Positions 10,167 to 21,167 of a stretch of 64,000 bases of DNA are shown here, piece after piece. The stretch spans positions 372,001 through 436,000 of the forward strand of contig JAJHTX010000005.1 of the NCBI GenBank assembly GCA_032164295.1, in the 5' to 3' direction. Position 1 is the stretch's first letter, and the number at the start of each line of letters is the position of its first letter. Position numbers and translations under genes: made by a program. This stretch comes from Inonotus obliquus (Eukaryota > Basidiomycota > Agaricomycetes > Hymenochaetales > Hymenochaetaceae). Below the pieces are notes generated by a model. It ran no database searches, had not been told where the DNA came from, and worked only from the letters and a program-made list of their open reading frames with translations.

Positions 10167-10509
10167 ATGTCGTCCTCAGAACAAATATCCCAGAAAGCTC
10201 ACGGAAACTATCCACCACCAGGCGACAGTGAGTATACCATTTCAGTCAGTGTCCGAAATACCCAATCATATTTAAACAGCAACCTCGGAGGGTGGATCAT
10301 CCAACGCAGGTGTATTCGACCCAACCCAGAAATTCGCACCTGTCAACGATCGAGGACTCGTCGACCAGAGTACAGTAGGACAACCCTTGGGGAATGAGGC
10401 GCAGGACGCGGTACAAGGAAAAGACGAGAAGGCAAGGAGGACATTTCAGGAAGAGCAACACGGTGAATACTACGTTCGAATGATTGCTATCCCAGTACTG
10501 ATGAGATGA
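10167..10509 (+). CDS. Small hypothetical protein, two exons
   Basis: Predicted 96-aa hydrophilic protein. Exon 1 is 10167-10227 (start MSSSEQISQ), the intron is 10228-10279 (GTGAGT...AACAG, 52 nt), and exon 2 is 10280-10509. Exon 2 encodes VFDPTQKFAPVNDRG, QSTVGQPLGNEAQ and KDEKARRTFQEEQ. There is no signal peptide, membrane segment or cysteine. Its best support is that the same sequence pattern survives as remnants at 6690-7060 and 37790-38156. A further intron near the 3' end is possible. The family is not recognised. Confidence 0.5.
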
Positions 10510-10959
10510 TACTGCATGATTCTAATAGCCAGCAGTGAGGCTCTGAATCCGTACGGGCAGTCGTTAGAGACGCGTGGAGAGGTGGAGGCAGCAATCGATT
10601 CCAGCGCAACCGATGCAAGAGCGAAGACATATCAGACTGAGATTAAGGACAACAAAAGAGCATAGACGGATGGTGTATATCTTGTGCCTTGTTGTAGGTC
10701 CGGATCGGCTGATTGTTACGAAGCTCTTTCTCTGCAATAATCGGTCTCAGTACCTCTTTCTGTTTCGCTCTCATACCCGTGCTGTAATCCCAGAAACTGC
10801 ATTTCTTACTAACTTCTGCTATTCTTGTACCTTTTGGATTCATCACGAGGCAGGATTTGCTCCCACCAATATCGAGATAAGTGCGCTTTATTACACCACA
10901 AGAATTCTACATTGAAGGGAGACTGAAAGAGTTCATAAATTTCCCTCCGCCCGGCGCCC
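10510..10959. other. Intergenic, no feature seen
   Basis: Short open frames occur on both strands, none with a recognisable domain or conservation elsewhere in the window. Confidence 0.5.
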
Positions 10960-12335
10960 GCCGTCGCTTCAGTCCTTCTCCGACGTAATAGTCATGAAAC
11001 CGCCATACTTGAAAAACTGCTTTATACAGTCGTAATCGCGTCGCATAAGTGAGAATTCAGTACCTTCCGTCGGCCAAAAGCTAACTGCCGTCGGCACAAA
11101 GCTATTTCTCACAAGGAAGACCTTGTTACACGTCCCCATGATCTCCATGCGCGAGTCGAGCATGGAAATAAGACATCCGTATGCTCAGTCGCTAATTATT
11201 CTGGGAACCTCCTCGTCATCCGCAGCCAGAGAGAACGCAGTCGCGGGCATAGCACCGTCTCATCCTTGTCAGGACTGATATGCCCGCCATCCGTCCTATT
11301 TCTTGCCACCAGTCCACGGAATAAAGCTGCCGCATTGACGCAGATGTCAATCCTAATCTCGACGAGGGTGGGAAGAAAATGAAGTATCTCCAGCATGGTG
11401 TCGTCTGGAATATAGTGGACCCTCAAGCAAGCCAAGGGTGGATGCGACCGTTGGATCATGCTCAGGAGCGCAGTGTGTCTTTGGAATACCCGCGAAGGAG
11501 ATACAGCTCTTTTACCCGATGCAATCTCGGCTTTCCGATACTATAAGTCCCCATCAGTTCTTCCTTGGGAAGTCAAGATACACGTGGTGCAAGTTGGGGG
11601 CAAGATCCAGGATTTTCAAGCCTAACTTCCCACTTTGAGTGTATGCGGCTCCCTGGAAATAACTTGGCCGATGCCAAAATTTCCTCAACAGCCCGTATGT
11701 AGGAAGCTCGCCAATCTCGAGACGATAGTCACCCGAGAGATCCAATGATTCAATCCAAGGAGAACGATGAACGTCGATATGTGCAGGATGGTTTGTAGCA
11801 CTGTCCTCCCCGACGCGCGAGACATTAATGTGCAAAGACAACGACTTGACAAAAGGGACGTCCGAAATCTGCAGCCGCTGGAAGTCCGAGGAAATCTTGC
11901 CATACCAAGTGATCGTAACGTTCTTCCATCGCCGTTGATGCTCTAGAAGAGCCGATATCATTTTCTCATTCTCATGCCGTGGTTCTTGTTCAAAGGGACT
12001 GTACGGATTGATACAAAGGCGAAAATTGATGGGCGAAGATTTTGTTCTCTCGAGGAAGGTCAAGAACAATCCGAGATAACTCTGACGGTTCCGCGCGATT
12101 TCATTTTCGGTGAGAGTGAGGTACGACCACAATTCGCCGTATGAAAGGGTCTCCTCTCTCCAACGACTACTGACGTGAGATAGCGCCGAGGTGCCGAAAT
12201 CGATTCTCCGGGAGTGACATCCGAACCTGGTTCGAATAGCTCTGGAGGATAGGTTGCGATGAATATTCCTCGCAGGATTTCAGAGGGTAAGTCATCCACG
12301 TGAACGGGTGGGCTGGACTGATGGAGGTGAGACAT
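10960..12335 (-). pseudogene. F-box / leucine-rich-repeat protein, frameshifted
   Basis: The minus strand starts MSHLHQSSPPV and enters an F-box (VDDLPSEILRGIFIATYP). After a +1 shift near 12230 the typical continuation appears: ALSHVSSRWREETLSYGELW and SYLTLTENEI. LRR-like segments follow: PFVKSLSLHIN, SPWIESLDLSGD, LGLKILDLAPNLHHVYLDF, then, in other frames, VKELYLLRGYSKDTL, LEILHFLPTLVEIRI and CPRLRSLWLRMT. F-box proteins recruit substrates to SCF ubiquitin ligases, and this family is large in agaricomycetes. At least two frame changes without convincing introns argue for a pseudogene. Unrecognised introns could rescue parts of it. Confidence 0.65.
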
Positions 12336-12439
12336 GGTTTGGATATGAATTTTGTGTTGGTGGAGAGGTATGGGTGTAAATTCAGCCTCGCAGATATTCC
12401 AGTGAGTGGACAGAGCAGCCGGGATGCTGTACTGCGCCA

Positions 12440-12600
12440 CGAGCACAGTGATCACCCCATATAACCGTATACCGTATACGTTCGTATACGGATTTATCTG
12501 GCCAACTGGATACGGAGAACGGGGCGTACAATACGGATGCTTATTCCTCCATACGGTTACAGAGCGTGTCCGTATACGTATGGTCAGTTCCGTACGATAG
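12440..12600. repeat. GTATACG-rich patch, possible hAT-derived fragment
   Basis: The patch has clustered CGTATACGG/GTACGG motifs like the interior of the hAT MITE at 26990-27661. I find no matching termini or target duplication, so only a relationship is suggested. Confidence 0.35.
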
Positions 12601-12960
12601 ACCTTGTGATTACATAACAATAGAAGTACCCAGTTTCCATCTTTGGCAGATCGTTCTCGATACTTGAACCCATCGCTCTGAAAATTTGCAACCCAGATTT
12701 CAGCCCAGTTCAATCACTTGAACGAATGAATAGCTTTAACCGCGTACTTTTCTTGTGTAAGTCGTGTTGCATCGTTTCACAGTTTCTTTCACTCATGGAC
12801 ACCATCCAGGCGGCTGACCCTCTTGCCACTGGGTTTCTTCTTTCTCAATGCCATCTCGTCGAAGTTCAGAGTAATGATCAGGATAGCATCGGAGGCTAAA
12901 TATTCGAGGATACTCATTACAAAGTGATCTATTGCTCGGGGATAGTACAAATATGGGATT
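12600..12960. other. Conserved 3' module downstream of type IV
   Basis: Counterpart of 7020-7330: CAGTTTCCATCTTTGGCAGAT, then GTAAGTCGTGTTGCATCG ... CACCATCCAG (54 nt, GT-AG), then GCGGCTGA and CCACTGGGTTTCT. It also resembles 26000-26140 downstream of IV'. The role is unknown. Confidence 0.5.
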
Positions 12961-13019
12961 TGGTGTGTGATTCGACGGGACGGCGTTTAAGAGGCGCGGG
13001 GAAGGTAAGATTCGTATTC

Positions 13020-14027
13020 CTACTCTTGTGGAGGCTGACACGTTCTTTCCAACACCACGATAGATTCTGCTCTTAGTGGGTCCCAACCCATGCTCATAGC
13101 CCTGCGATAACAGGGACTTTCTGTCCTGCGGTTGCGCAAGTGTCGGCGGCAGCTGTCCGCCCGGGTGAAATTCTCTATTGCGCAGAGGGGAACACCGACC
13201 GGGCACGGCATGTCCTTTCCAGGACAATACCACAAACGGGTCTTGTCGTGTACAGTTTGGATGTGTCGGTCTAGAGAGGACTTACGCCCGTACATGTTTC
13301 CACATGTCGGGCACGTCCATTGACTACCGGACTTGGAAGGATTGACGTTTCTCGATCCCCCTGCCTCTGCCTGTACTCCCTCCATCACCATCTCTACCTC
13401 CACCTCCGTCCCCGTCCCCGTTTCCGAGGGGTTCCCGAGGAGCTGAGGCGCGCCGGTGTGCGGCATCGCCTGCCCCTCGAAGAGACCTTGAATAATTTTC
13501 GGTTTTGCAACATCTGCGATTGCCAATTGTTGTTCAAGGCTAATCTGTTGCATCGTATTTGTTTGGCTCGTGTTGAGATGATACGCACCCATGCCTTCGC
13601 ACCAGGATGCGAACTGCGCATCCGTGTGCGCGAAGTTCCCCGTGCTATGGGTCGCATAGGTTGGTTGGAAGGGTTGCCGCTGCGGGTGTGCAGAGCCAAC
13701 TGGATTGACATGCCCGAAGGCCATGATGCTGCGTGTCTGTGGTTTAGGTAGGACCATACAGGTGGAGGTATACGGACCTGACACCGAGAACCGGTGTGGC
13801 TCCCTATTTGTACAGACATCATTGCGACCCAAGTTTTGTTGCACGCGATCGGCATAGAACGCCGGATCCGTGATAGTGTTCGATGACGGATCTGGATGCG
13901 AGCCCGGCTTGTACTCCTGCCAGGATATGCTTCCGTGGCCAGGGTTGGTTTGAAAGAATTGGGGATTTTCTATGCCCGAGGGTCCGGTACCCACCTCAAA
14001 CAATGCACCAATCCTCATAGCAGACAT
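13020..14027 (-). CDS. C2H2 zinc-finger protein, type IV
   Basis: Predicted 335-aa protein, intact and uninterrupted, starting MSAMRIGALFEVG. Residues 1-225 are low-complexity (Gln, Pro, Ser, Gly), including MQQISLEQQLAIADVAK and GLFEGQAMPHTGAP. A textbook C2H2 finger follows: WTCPTCGNMYGRKSSLDRHI, C-x2-C-x12-H-x4-H. Next come LWYCPGKDMPCP, FTRADSCRRHLRNR, and the family signature CYRRAMSMGWDPL. It differs from types III and V in having C-x2-C rather than C-x4-C. Upstream exons comparable to those of III, V and IV' are not seen before 14027, so the start could be wrong. Probable nuclear DNA-binding protein; the target is unknown. Confidence 0.75.
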   Translation of the reverse strand: MSAMRIGALFEVGTGPSGIENPQFFQTNPGHGSISWQEYKPGSHPDPSSNTITDPAFYADRVQQNLGRNDVCTNREPHRFSVSGPYTSTCMVLPKPQTRSIMAFGHVNPVGSAHPQRQPFQPTYATHSTGNFAHTDAQFASWCEGMGAYHLNTSQTNTMQQISLEQQLAIADVAKPKIIQGLFEGQAMPHTGAPQLLGNPSETGTGTEVEVEMVMEGVQAEAGGSRNVNPSKSGSQWTCPTCGNMYGRKSSLDRHIQTVHDKTRLWYCPGKDMPCPVGVPLCAIENFTRADSCRRHLRNRRTESPCYRRAMSMGWDPLRAESIVVLERTCQPPQE

Positions 14028-15561
14028 GAGAAGTACTCAGATCACTTTCAATAGGCATGGAATGATTTTTCATGTATGAATTTGGCTTCAGATATTTTTC
14101 TTAGGGCATGGGGAGCTTGAGGGATGAGGGGGCATTTCTGCCTTCCAGGCATGCCCCCAGACCAGCACATACACCTTCAAATTCATCTCAAATTCAGGCC
14201 CTAAACTCACAGTTATTCCATCTGAGCATTCTGAGACACTTGTGGGTGCTGCAGACCCAGAATTGAGTGCAGGAAAAAATGGATATGAGGAATACATGAA
14301 AAAATGATAGTTTGCGCCGTTTCGGGGTCAATTCTTGCCCGATTTTGCTCGGGTTTGTTACAGTTCGGACGGCACGATCGGGGCATGAATTTATCAACTT
14401 AGATGACACGAAACGGTCAAGACTTGAGTGAGATATGATTTATTTTGTGTTCTGAGGTACTGAAGGGGCCGAAATTGGCAATTTGGCACGTGTCAAGATT
14501 TTTATGAATTTCCCTGTAAAGCTTCTTGATAAAATGTCCTGCACCATATTTATACCGATGCAGCGTTCTCTGGAGCCTAGATCATCAATCATCTGTGCGT
14601 TGGCGTTCCGAAGTGGATGTCTGCGTATTATGGGAAGCTTGATTATGTCATGTATAATTCTATAAGGTTAGTATTGGTACCTGGCACGGCCTATGTAATT
14701 TCCGTGACATTCCCACGGTCCCTTCCATGGCTAAGCGGCGATCAACATGGATTCACCTGTTCCACTTTTTGTTTTGAGATTCGAGGGCCCGTCCTCCCTT
14801 CCACAACTTTACAAAAAATCTGAAAAAATGTCCAAAAATTATTTTTCGACACTCTGAACAAGGTGGTAAGAAAAATTACAAAAACAGTCCAACAGATTCT
14901 AAGATACGGCGATTTTTGACACATATATAAATAACTATGACACTTCTTAAGAATTTTTTTTTAACAAAATCTTTATTTTTCGTTAAGATTTATATATCTG
15001 AAAGAAATATGACAAGAAAGCCTGAATTCATTGAGCTAGGAAGCATATATGCTGCTGTGTCTACTGTATATGCTAATCTCTCCACCAGTATGTCGATTTT
15101 TTTCGCATATAGTTGACAGAACCACCCTAATACACACATACATCATGTCCAAGCAGTTTTAAAGGAGTTTTATAAGTGTTTTCAGAGGAAGATATGGTCG
15201 TGCAAAAAAGCCAAAATAAGATCACGTGACACATAAGTGAAAACAGTTATGTATATTCTGCCTGAATATCACCTACAATCGATTCGGATTTGGTATATTT
15301 CACATCAGATAGTTATTCCAAGCCTTTTCATGTTGAAAGGAAGGGACAAATAACTCAAATTCTGTGGAACTACATATTCAAGGGATTTAGTGGGGGACCG
15401 GAAAGTGGGACATGAAGATCGACACAAGTTACTATAAATGGAAAGTATTTGAAACTCCGCCCGGGAAAAAGTGGCACGGATTTTTTATAGCCCGTGCCAG
15501 GCACCATTAGTATTACATAACGTACCTCCGGTGACATGCGTACGGGGATGCAAGTTACAGC
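14028..15561. other. AT-rich intergenic stretch
   Basis: No gene seen. Copies of GGTRCCTGGCACGGSCTA in opposite orientation near 14674-14692 and 15483-15505 form an inverted repeat about 800 bp apart, possibly the ends of an old non-autonomous DNA transposon. The Tc1 element inserted just to the right. Confidence 0.4.
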
Positions 15562-15563
15562 TA

Positions 15564-16926
15564 CAGGTGGTTCCCCTAAGTGTTCGTCACCCCCGTTTTT
15601 GGAAGGTGATCTGCGCGTCGATCAAAACCTTCGTCTCGCGTCATTTCATGCTCACTCATTGTGAAAACTTGCCACAAAAATTATTAAACGTCACTGTAAG
15701 CTATGAATATTTACATATGTCTAATGTATGAATATATACAGAATAAATTATGCAGAAAAAAATGCCATTAATAACCTGTATTTCCACCCTCTGCAAAAAG
15801 GACAGCCTGGACCCGGTGGGGCATGGATTCTACTTGTCTGTTGATTTGCTCGACAGTGAGCTTGTCCCAGGCCTCCTGGGCAGACCTTCTGAGGTGCTCC
15901 TTTGTCTCTATCACAGAGTGTTGTGCGCGAATAATATTTTTCCAGTCAAACCAGACTGGTTCAATAGGACTAAGATCAGGTGATGTTGGTGGATGAGGAA
16001 ATTGTGGAATGTTGTTTGCTCGAAGACAGGCAGTTGTGGCCTTGGCAGTATGGCAGCGGGCATTGTCTTGTTGGAAGAGAAGCTCTGGTCGCTCAGCTTG
16101 AAGCTGGTCGAATGCTGGAATCAAGACAGGAAGCAGGACTTGCTGCTGGTACCGTTCGGCAGTCATTCCCCCTCCTCGTCCTCCTGGATAGTCAAGAATG
16201 ACAAGTGGACCCTTGTAATTGTAAGCTATGCATGCCCACACCATAACCCTGACTGGTGACTGAGTTGGCTTTTCGATTACACAGGACTTTTCGTATTCTT
16301 CATTTGGTTTTCGAGTGACATACACATTTCCAACATTTCCATCAATGCAAACATAGGATTCGTCGGACCACATGATGTTCTTCCACTGCTCGATTGTCCA
16401 GAGGTGATGGTTGCCTGCCCAGATATGCCTTCGAGCTATCTGTAATGCGCTTCGACGAATTACTCTTCTGACTTTTCGACGATGCAATCCCTCCTTTGCC
16501 AACTCCTTCCTAACCAGGTTACGGCCAATTCCAAACTTCTTTCCCAGCTGCTTGAGGGGCATAAAGCAAAAGGTAGTCGCATAATGAACTAGCAACTCAT
16601 GCATGAGGGCATCAAATCGTCTCGGGCGGCCAGTTCGAGGTAAGTTTGATGTTGAGCCGAGTGTAAGCCATTTTTTCCAAATCGACTGCGCAGTTGTTCT
16701 TGGGACGTTTTCAAGCTTAGCAGCATGAGAGATAGAGGCACCAGCACGAATGGCATCAATTATTCGATTTTTTCTAGGTGAATTAAGCTGGCAGCGAGCC
16801 ATATATAAGTGGAGGGGCAATATAGTATCTATAGAGTACATGAGGAATGCGCGAGACGAAGGTTTTGATCGATGCGCAGATCACCTTCCAAAAACGAGGG
16901 TGACGAACACTTAGGGGAACCACCTG
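15564..16926 (-). mobile_element. Tc1/mariner transposon, apparently complete
   Basis: The element is 1363 bp, with terminal inverted repeats of about 80 bp beginning CAGGTGGTTCCCCTAAGTG that differ at only two positions. TA dinucleotides flank it (15562-15563 and 16927-16928), the hallmark target duplication of the Tc1/mariner superfamily. It encloses one uninterrupted transposase frame. Near-identical repeats and an intact frame indicate a recent, possibly still active copy. Confidence 0.96.
15768..16841 (-). CDS. Tc1-like DDE transposase
   Basis: A 357-aa protein in one exon; catalyses cut-and-paste transposition of the surrounding element. The N-terminal helix-turn-helix region includes NRIIDAIRAGASISHAAKLE and TTAQSIWKKW, with a GRPRR hook as in Tc1 proteins. 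The catalytic core shows IMWSDES (first Asp), LLFQQDNARCHTA (second Asp) and SPDLSPIEPVW, where the third acidic residue is Glu within PIE (DD34E pattern). Length matches the family. There is another Met at residue 14 (MARCQLN), which is a plausible true start and gives 344 aa. All catalytic residues are present. Confidence 0.95.
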   Translation of the reverse strand: MYSIDTILPLHLYMARCQLNSPRKNRIIDAIRAGASISHAAKLENVPRTTAQSIWKKWLTLGSTSNLPRTGRPRRFDALMHELLVHYATTFCFMPLKQLGKKFGIGRNLVRKELAKEGLHRRKVRRVIRRSALQIARRHIWAGNHHLWTIEQWKNIMWSDESYVCIDGNVGNVYVTRKPNEEYEKSCVIEKPTQSPVRVMVWACIAYNYKGPLVILDYPGGRGGGMTAERYQQQVLLPVLIPAFDQLQAERPELLFQQDNARCHTAKATTACLRANNIPQFPHPPTSPDLSPIEPVWFDWKNIIRAQHSVIETKEHLRRSAQEAWDKLTVEQINRQVESMPHRVQAVLFAEGGNTGY

Positions 16927-16928
16927 TA

Positions 16929-17379
16929 GTTCAGTAAATCATGTCACTCTGCAATTTTTTCGCGCACACCAGTGCAGAGTCCTGCCTTTTTGGGTAGACC
17001 CGTGTCCTCCTCTCTGCCCCGACCTCTTTCTCTGCACTCCATCACAACTGATTGTGGACAGGAAGCAAACGGAAGAGCATGACATTCCTCAACACAGAAT
17101 TGTGCAGAATTATGGCACTACCGATGAATAATACAACAAAGTTGAACATCCTCATGTTATACGTTACCGATGTGACGCAACAAGCTGCTGTTACATGTCA
17201 CGGCTTCTATCGAAAGTCGGTCACAGACCTTTTACCCAATTTGGTGCAGCCGATCACTCACTTATCCTCATTTGTACTCATTTGTAAGAGATCACCATAG
17301 AGATCAGGGGCTTCCCCATTTGGATGGACCCTGCACTGGTGTGCACGAAAAAATTGCAGAGTGACATGATTTACTGAAC
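16929..17379. mobile_element. MITE with 54-bp inverted repeats
   Basis: The element is 451 bp, with termini GTTCAGTAAATCATGTCACT on both sides in inverted orientation. The repeats run about 54 bp with two mismatches. It is flanked by TA at 16927-16928 and 17380-17381. No coding capacity is credible, so it is a non-autonomous Tc1/mariner-type element. Its left TA is also the right TA of the neighbouring Tc1 element. Confidence 0.9.
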
Positions 17380-17381
17380 TA

Positions 17382-17835
17382 GCTGTACGTTCAAAAGAGA
17401 AGCACAATTTTTTTCATCGATGATTTGAGACTCCTCTTGGCGAACTGCATCTAGAAAGAAAGGTTGGATCAAGCTGCATTGCTCGCACTTGTCGCACTCG
17501 TTCAAGGTGCGTCGAATCTCTACTTACCCTCGTTAAACGCATCAAGACTCAGATTCAGACCTGGATCATTCATGTTGCATCTTCTTCAGCGGTACATCTC
17601 TCCGCATCTGAGAATGTCTTTATGATAAGAGTTGGAATTTACCGAAAGTCGCGGGTTTACGCTAAGTACAGGAGAGATCGGGAACGATCCACGTCATTAA
17701 GAGCGAAAACAGGGAAGGAAATGTGGGTGATTGGCGGCGCTGGAGATGGGTATTTGAGAACATAGAAGATGTTGGAGGCAAATAGAAGCAAAGCGAAGTG
17801 GGAAGGGGGAAGACGTCTCTTTGGGGGAAGCTTGG
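17382..17835. other. Downstream region of type V
   Basis: No gene seen. It shares sequence with the region downstream of V', which establishes the empty site for the hAT fragment at 31317-31359. Confidence 0.5.
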
Positions 17836-18915
17836 TCACGTCCGCATCCAAGGCGGCCGATAACCCTTCAGTCGATATACGCTTCCCCTCTTATATGGGT
17901 GCCATCTCAGAGCCATCGCTGCTTGGTAGCATGCGCTACCTGGTTCCTTCCTGACATGTGCCAGTATCTGGTCGCGGCGTTTGAACCCTTCGTATATTGG
18001 GCAGCAGCCCGTCTCCAGGCCTGGGCAGTACCAGCGCTCGAAGTCAGGATCATGGCACGTCCTCATGTGCCTGTCTCTATCTGGCACCCTTGAATATGCC
18101 AATTTGCACCCTGGAAAAGTGCACGCAACTGCTGAACTCGGGGCATTTTTTCGCCCAGGTCGCCTCCTCTGCGGCTTTGCCTCGTTATCAGGCGTCGTCG
18201 TCGGTGGGGGCGAGGAAGAAGTTGACGTTGGCGACGACGAGGACGACGTCTGGGTATTCATGGTTTGGAATTGGTTTAGCGTTGCGACACCAGAATCTGA
18301 CATCGCACGCTCTGCATTCTCTTGATATTTGTTTGTGATTCCAGCACTAGCTGAGCTCGAACATTGTTCAAGACTTATCAGCTGTGTGGAACCAGTGCCT
18401 GTGTCGGCATCTGGAGTAGGCACCACCAGATGAACCATGTCTGGTTCTCGGTGCCCAACATCAGTAATCTTGAGGGGGAGCGGCGTCAGAGAAGGATGAC
18501 TTTGTCGTGGAGGGTAGGTGCTTACGATGTCTTTACAATAATATATTGCACTCAGAAGCAGAATATTACACCACCAATCGAATTCCTTGGGGTCCAGGGC
18601 AGCGAGCGGACGGTCAAAGGCAGATGCACCGTAAATGGGTGCAAAAAAGGCATTGTCCTTGATTATTGGATGTTGTCAGTTGAAGCGTTCGGTGAATGGA
18701 AGGCAAATGCTTACCGGTCTCTGCCATTTCTGCCGTCCGAGTAATTCATAGTCACGGTTCGCAGCAGCATCGTTGGCAGCAATGAGACACTGCGTCAGAG
18801 GGAGAATGTCCGGTCTATCAGGAGGCATATCAGGAGGCACACGATAGTGATAATGCTTCTGCGAGGGAGAGGCTCCGATAGGAGACACAGTGTATTGATG
18901 AAAGTACGAATACAT
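17836..18915 (-). CDS. C2H2-like zinc-finger protein, type V
   Basis: Predicted 321-aa protein. Exons: 18915-18715, 18657-18526, 18468-17836; both introns are 57 nt with GTAAGC donors and TCAAG acceptors. The N-terminus MYSYFHQYT leads to a region rich in polar residues; Ser/Thr tracts (SSSSSPTSTSS) follow ISLEQCSSS. The finger is VACTFPGCKLAYSRVPDRDR then HMRTCH (C-x4-C-x12-H-x4-H). The conserved WYCPGLETGC, FKRRDQILAHVRKE and CYQAAMALRWHP follow. The stop comes soon after GYRPPWMRT. Conservation of all three exons with V' supports the model. Probable nuclear DNA-binding protein; function inferred from the finger only. Confidence 0.8.
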
Positions 18916-18989
18916 CAATGATGCTAAGGGTTGGACTCAAGAGACGGTGGTAGAGAAGGTGGGGAGAGAAGATGGTTGGGGAGACAGAA

Positions 18990-19220
18990 ATTCAGGTTGG
19001 GTTGTTAAAATACCTTTCCAGAGACCGGTGTCGAGAAGGAGACCAGGAAACGTGGCCTGGTCAAGATTCAGTGCTAAGGTCTTGTTCACTGTTCTGTTCA
19101 CCTAATTTCGGTTAGGTAGCTACGCTGTGGCCCTCGGAATACGTCACATGCGTGATGAACGGGGTTCTTCTCTAATCAAGTATTCCCCTATCAGCATCGG
19201 CGGAATATAAATCGCGAAGC
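18990..19220 (-). promoter_or_regulatory. Putative promoter of type V
   Basis: Contains the minus-strand GGAAAGGTATTTTAA about 95 nt upstream of the ATG (TATA-like) and GGCGGAATATAAATCGCG on the plus strand about 290 nt upstream. Both have counterparts before III, III' and V'. Confidence 0.45.
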
Positions 19221-21150
19221 TCGCGCGGTGCGCGGGAAGCCATTGTGAACAGATTTAGGACATTTGGACCAGTTGGGCGGGTCACCAAATTGGCCTCGAG
19301 ACCTTTGAGCTTGACCTTATTTGTCTCAGTCTGCAATAGAGAGTAACCTGTGATTGAAAATTTGTGTGCCGGCTGTCCTTAGAGTGGAGTGTCGCCTCTC
19401 AATGACTTTTCGCGGCTTCATTCGATGACTTGATCGGCGACTGGGTCCATTTACCTCCGGATTCCGTACGTGGAATGGAGAGCATCGACGATGCACCTCT
19501 ACTCATCCACCTTCAAGACGAGAAGGCGAGGGGTAGGATGACAATCTCAAACAGGGAGAGACCCGATGCGGTCGCTCGAAATCACACCAGGCCTTGCTTT
19601 ACTGCTCCCGAGCGGTCCTTCGTCCTGATACCTAATGGCCGGCCCATCCCTGCAGCTCAGAGGTTCTCGGTATTCAGGAATTTCACCGTTGTGGATGAGA
19701 GCTATGATGTGCATAACAGCATTCATGGCTCTATAACCATCTCGAGCCCTATTTACCTATGTGGTATCCGTTGTTCAAGCCCTTCAGCATGGCAATGAAG
19801 CACGGTTTCCTTCAATCACTATCGCAGACTGAGTCCGGCACCAACGCCCACATAGAAGTCCCAGTGCGCAAATACCAATATTTATTCACCAGCAGTAGAG
19901 CTCAATTTGCGTCACACCCACTGAAATCATGAAAGTCGAAAGTGAGACATTCGCCGAGGGGACGATCAGGGTCCCTCGTTAATTTCCGACTCCGCTGATT
20001 TGATGCCAAGGGAAATACATGCTGACCAATCTGTTTGGATAACTGTTGCGAGAGGGAATCGAACGTTGGCTCCTTTCCATTTCCCGTAATTTCCCGATGA
20101 CTTGCTCCCAAATGATTCTCAAACTCGAGTGCCCCTGGTCGGTGCATGAATCAATCATTGTGAGTGGAATTGATTTGTTCCATTAGTTCTCGCCGTAAGT
20201 CTTTCCTCGATTCGGACAATGTCTCGACAGGTTGGTTGATTTACTATAGGACAATATGTGACAAACCGTCTTGCAGATCTGTCAGGAGAAAGTCAGTTCA
20301 CTTACATTAGCATATATGGTTGTAAAAGAGCCAAAAGAGTAAAATCAATACAAGCATGTATAATGGATCTCGGTCGGCGGATAAGGTGTAATAATCCACC
20401 ATAAGGCGGAAGAAATATTCTAGTACTTTAGAAGATAATAAATACCTTGTCGAATTTGCAAAGGCTTGATTATTCTTGTGCATGCTGGTTTGTATCCACA
20501 AGCTACTACATAGGATCTCGATTGCGGAAAAGGTAGTGAAATGCTGATTGATTTTGATCATGCTTTGGTTGCTTATAATGTGGTAAAAGCAGTACAAGGG
20601 TCTGTTAGTCAGGTCTTCTTGTAAAATATATAATGCACTTTATCAGGCTAATGTAGCAGTAATAATGGATTATATTGTCATTCCGGTGATACGGTCTATC
20701 TAATACACTAAAATTCATATAACATTAGCGACTCAATGGAACAATTAGCAAGGTATACGCAGGTTCAGGATCCCTGGGATGGTGTCAATGAGTGAATTTG
20801 TAGACCAAAATAAAGAGCTCACTTGTCAAAGTTAGCTAGTGACATTGATGGACAGTGATCTAGTGTTTTGATCTGATTGTGAGCTTCACCGACAGCGGAC
20901 GAGATATTCAGCATGATTTGGCATAGTGAGGTATGCAGGCTGTTCAGTGGTAGACCACAGCAACTGAGATCACTCATCTATGGGGTGCAGAATCCATCAG
21001 CATAAAAGTGGTATATATAGACGATAGTTAAGAACGCCAACCTGTTCCACCTCTTGTTCGAACATGCGACGGTTAAGGAGAGAACCGTGATTGCTCTCCA
21101 TAGAAACAACGACACTGCAAAAACTGGAACTCCGAAGTACTACAAGCGAC
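19221..21150. other. Upstream of type V and AT-rich intergenic
   Basis: The coding-like patch LIGDWVHLPPDSVRGMESI at about 19430-19490 recurs upstream of V', III and III'. From about 20240 the base composition turns AT-rich and no gene is recognised. Confidence 0.45.
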
Positions 21151-21167
21151 GCAGATAAGCATAATCA

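Larger units (their letters stand above)
17390..20235. repeat. Segmental duplication, type V block copy 1
   Basis: This stretch aligns with about 31020-34130 but is more diverged than the I-II-III blocks, with frequent indels. Shared landmarks are the downstream CTAGAAAGAAAGG region, the type V gene, the promoter, the LIGDWVHLP patch, and GTGAGTGGAATKGATTTGTT near the right end. The second copy carries two extra insertions, at 31317-31359 and 33639-33898. Confidence 0.85.
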
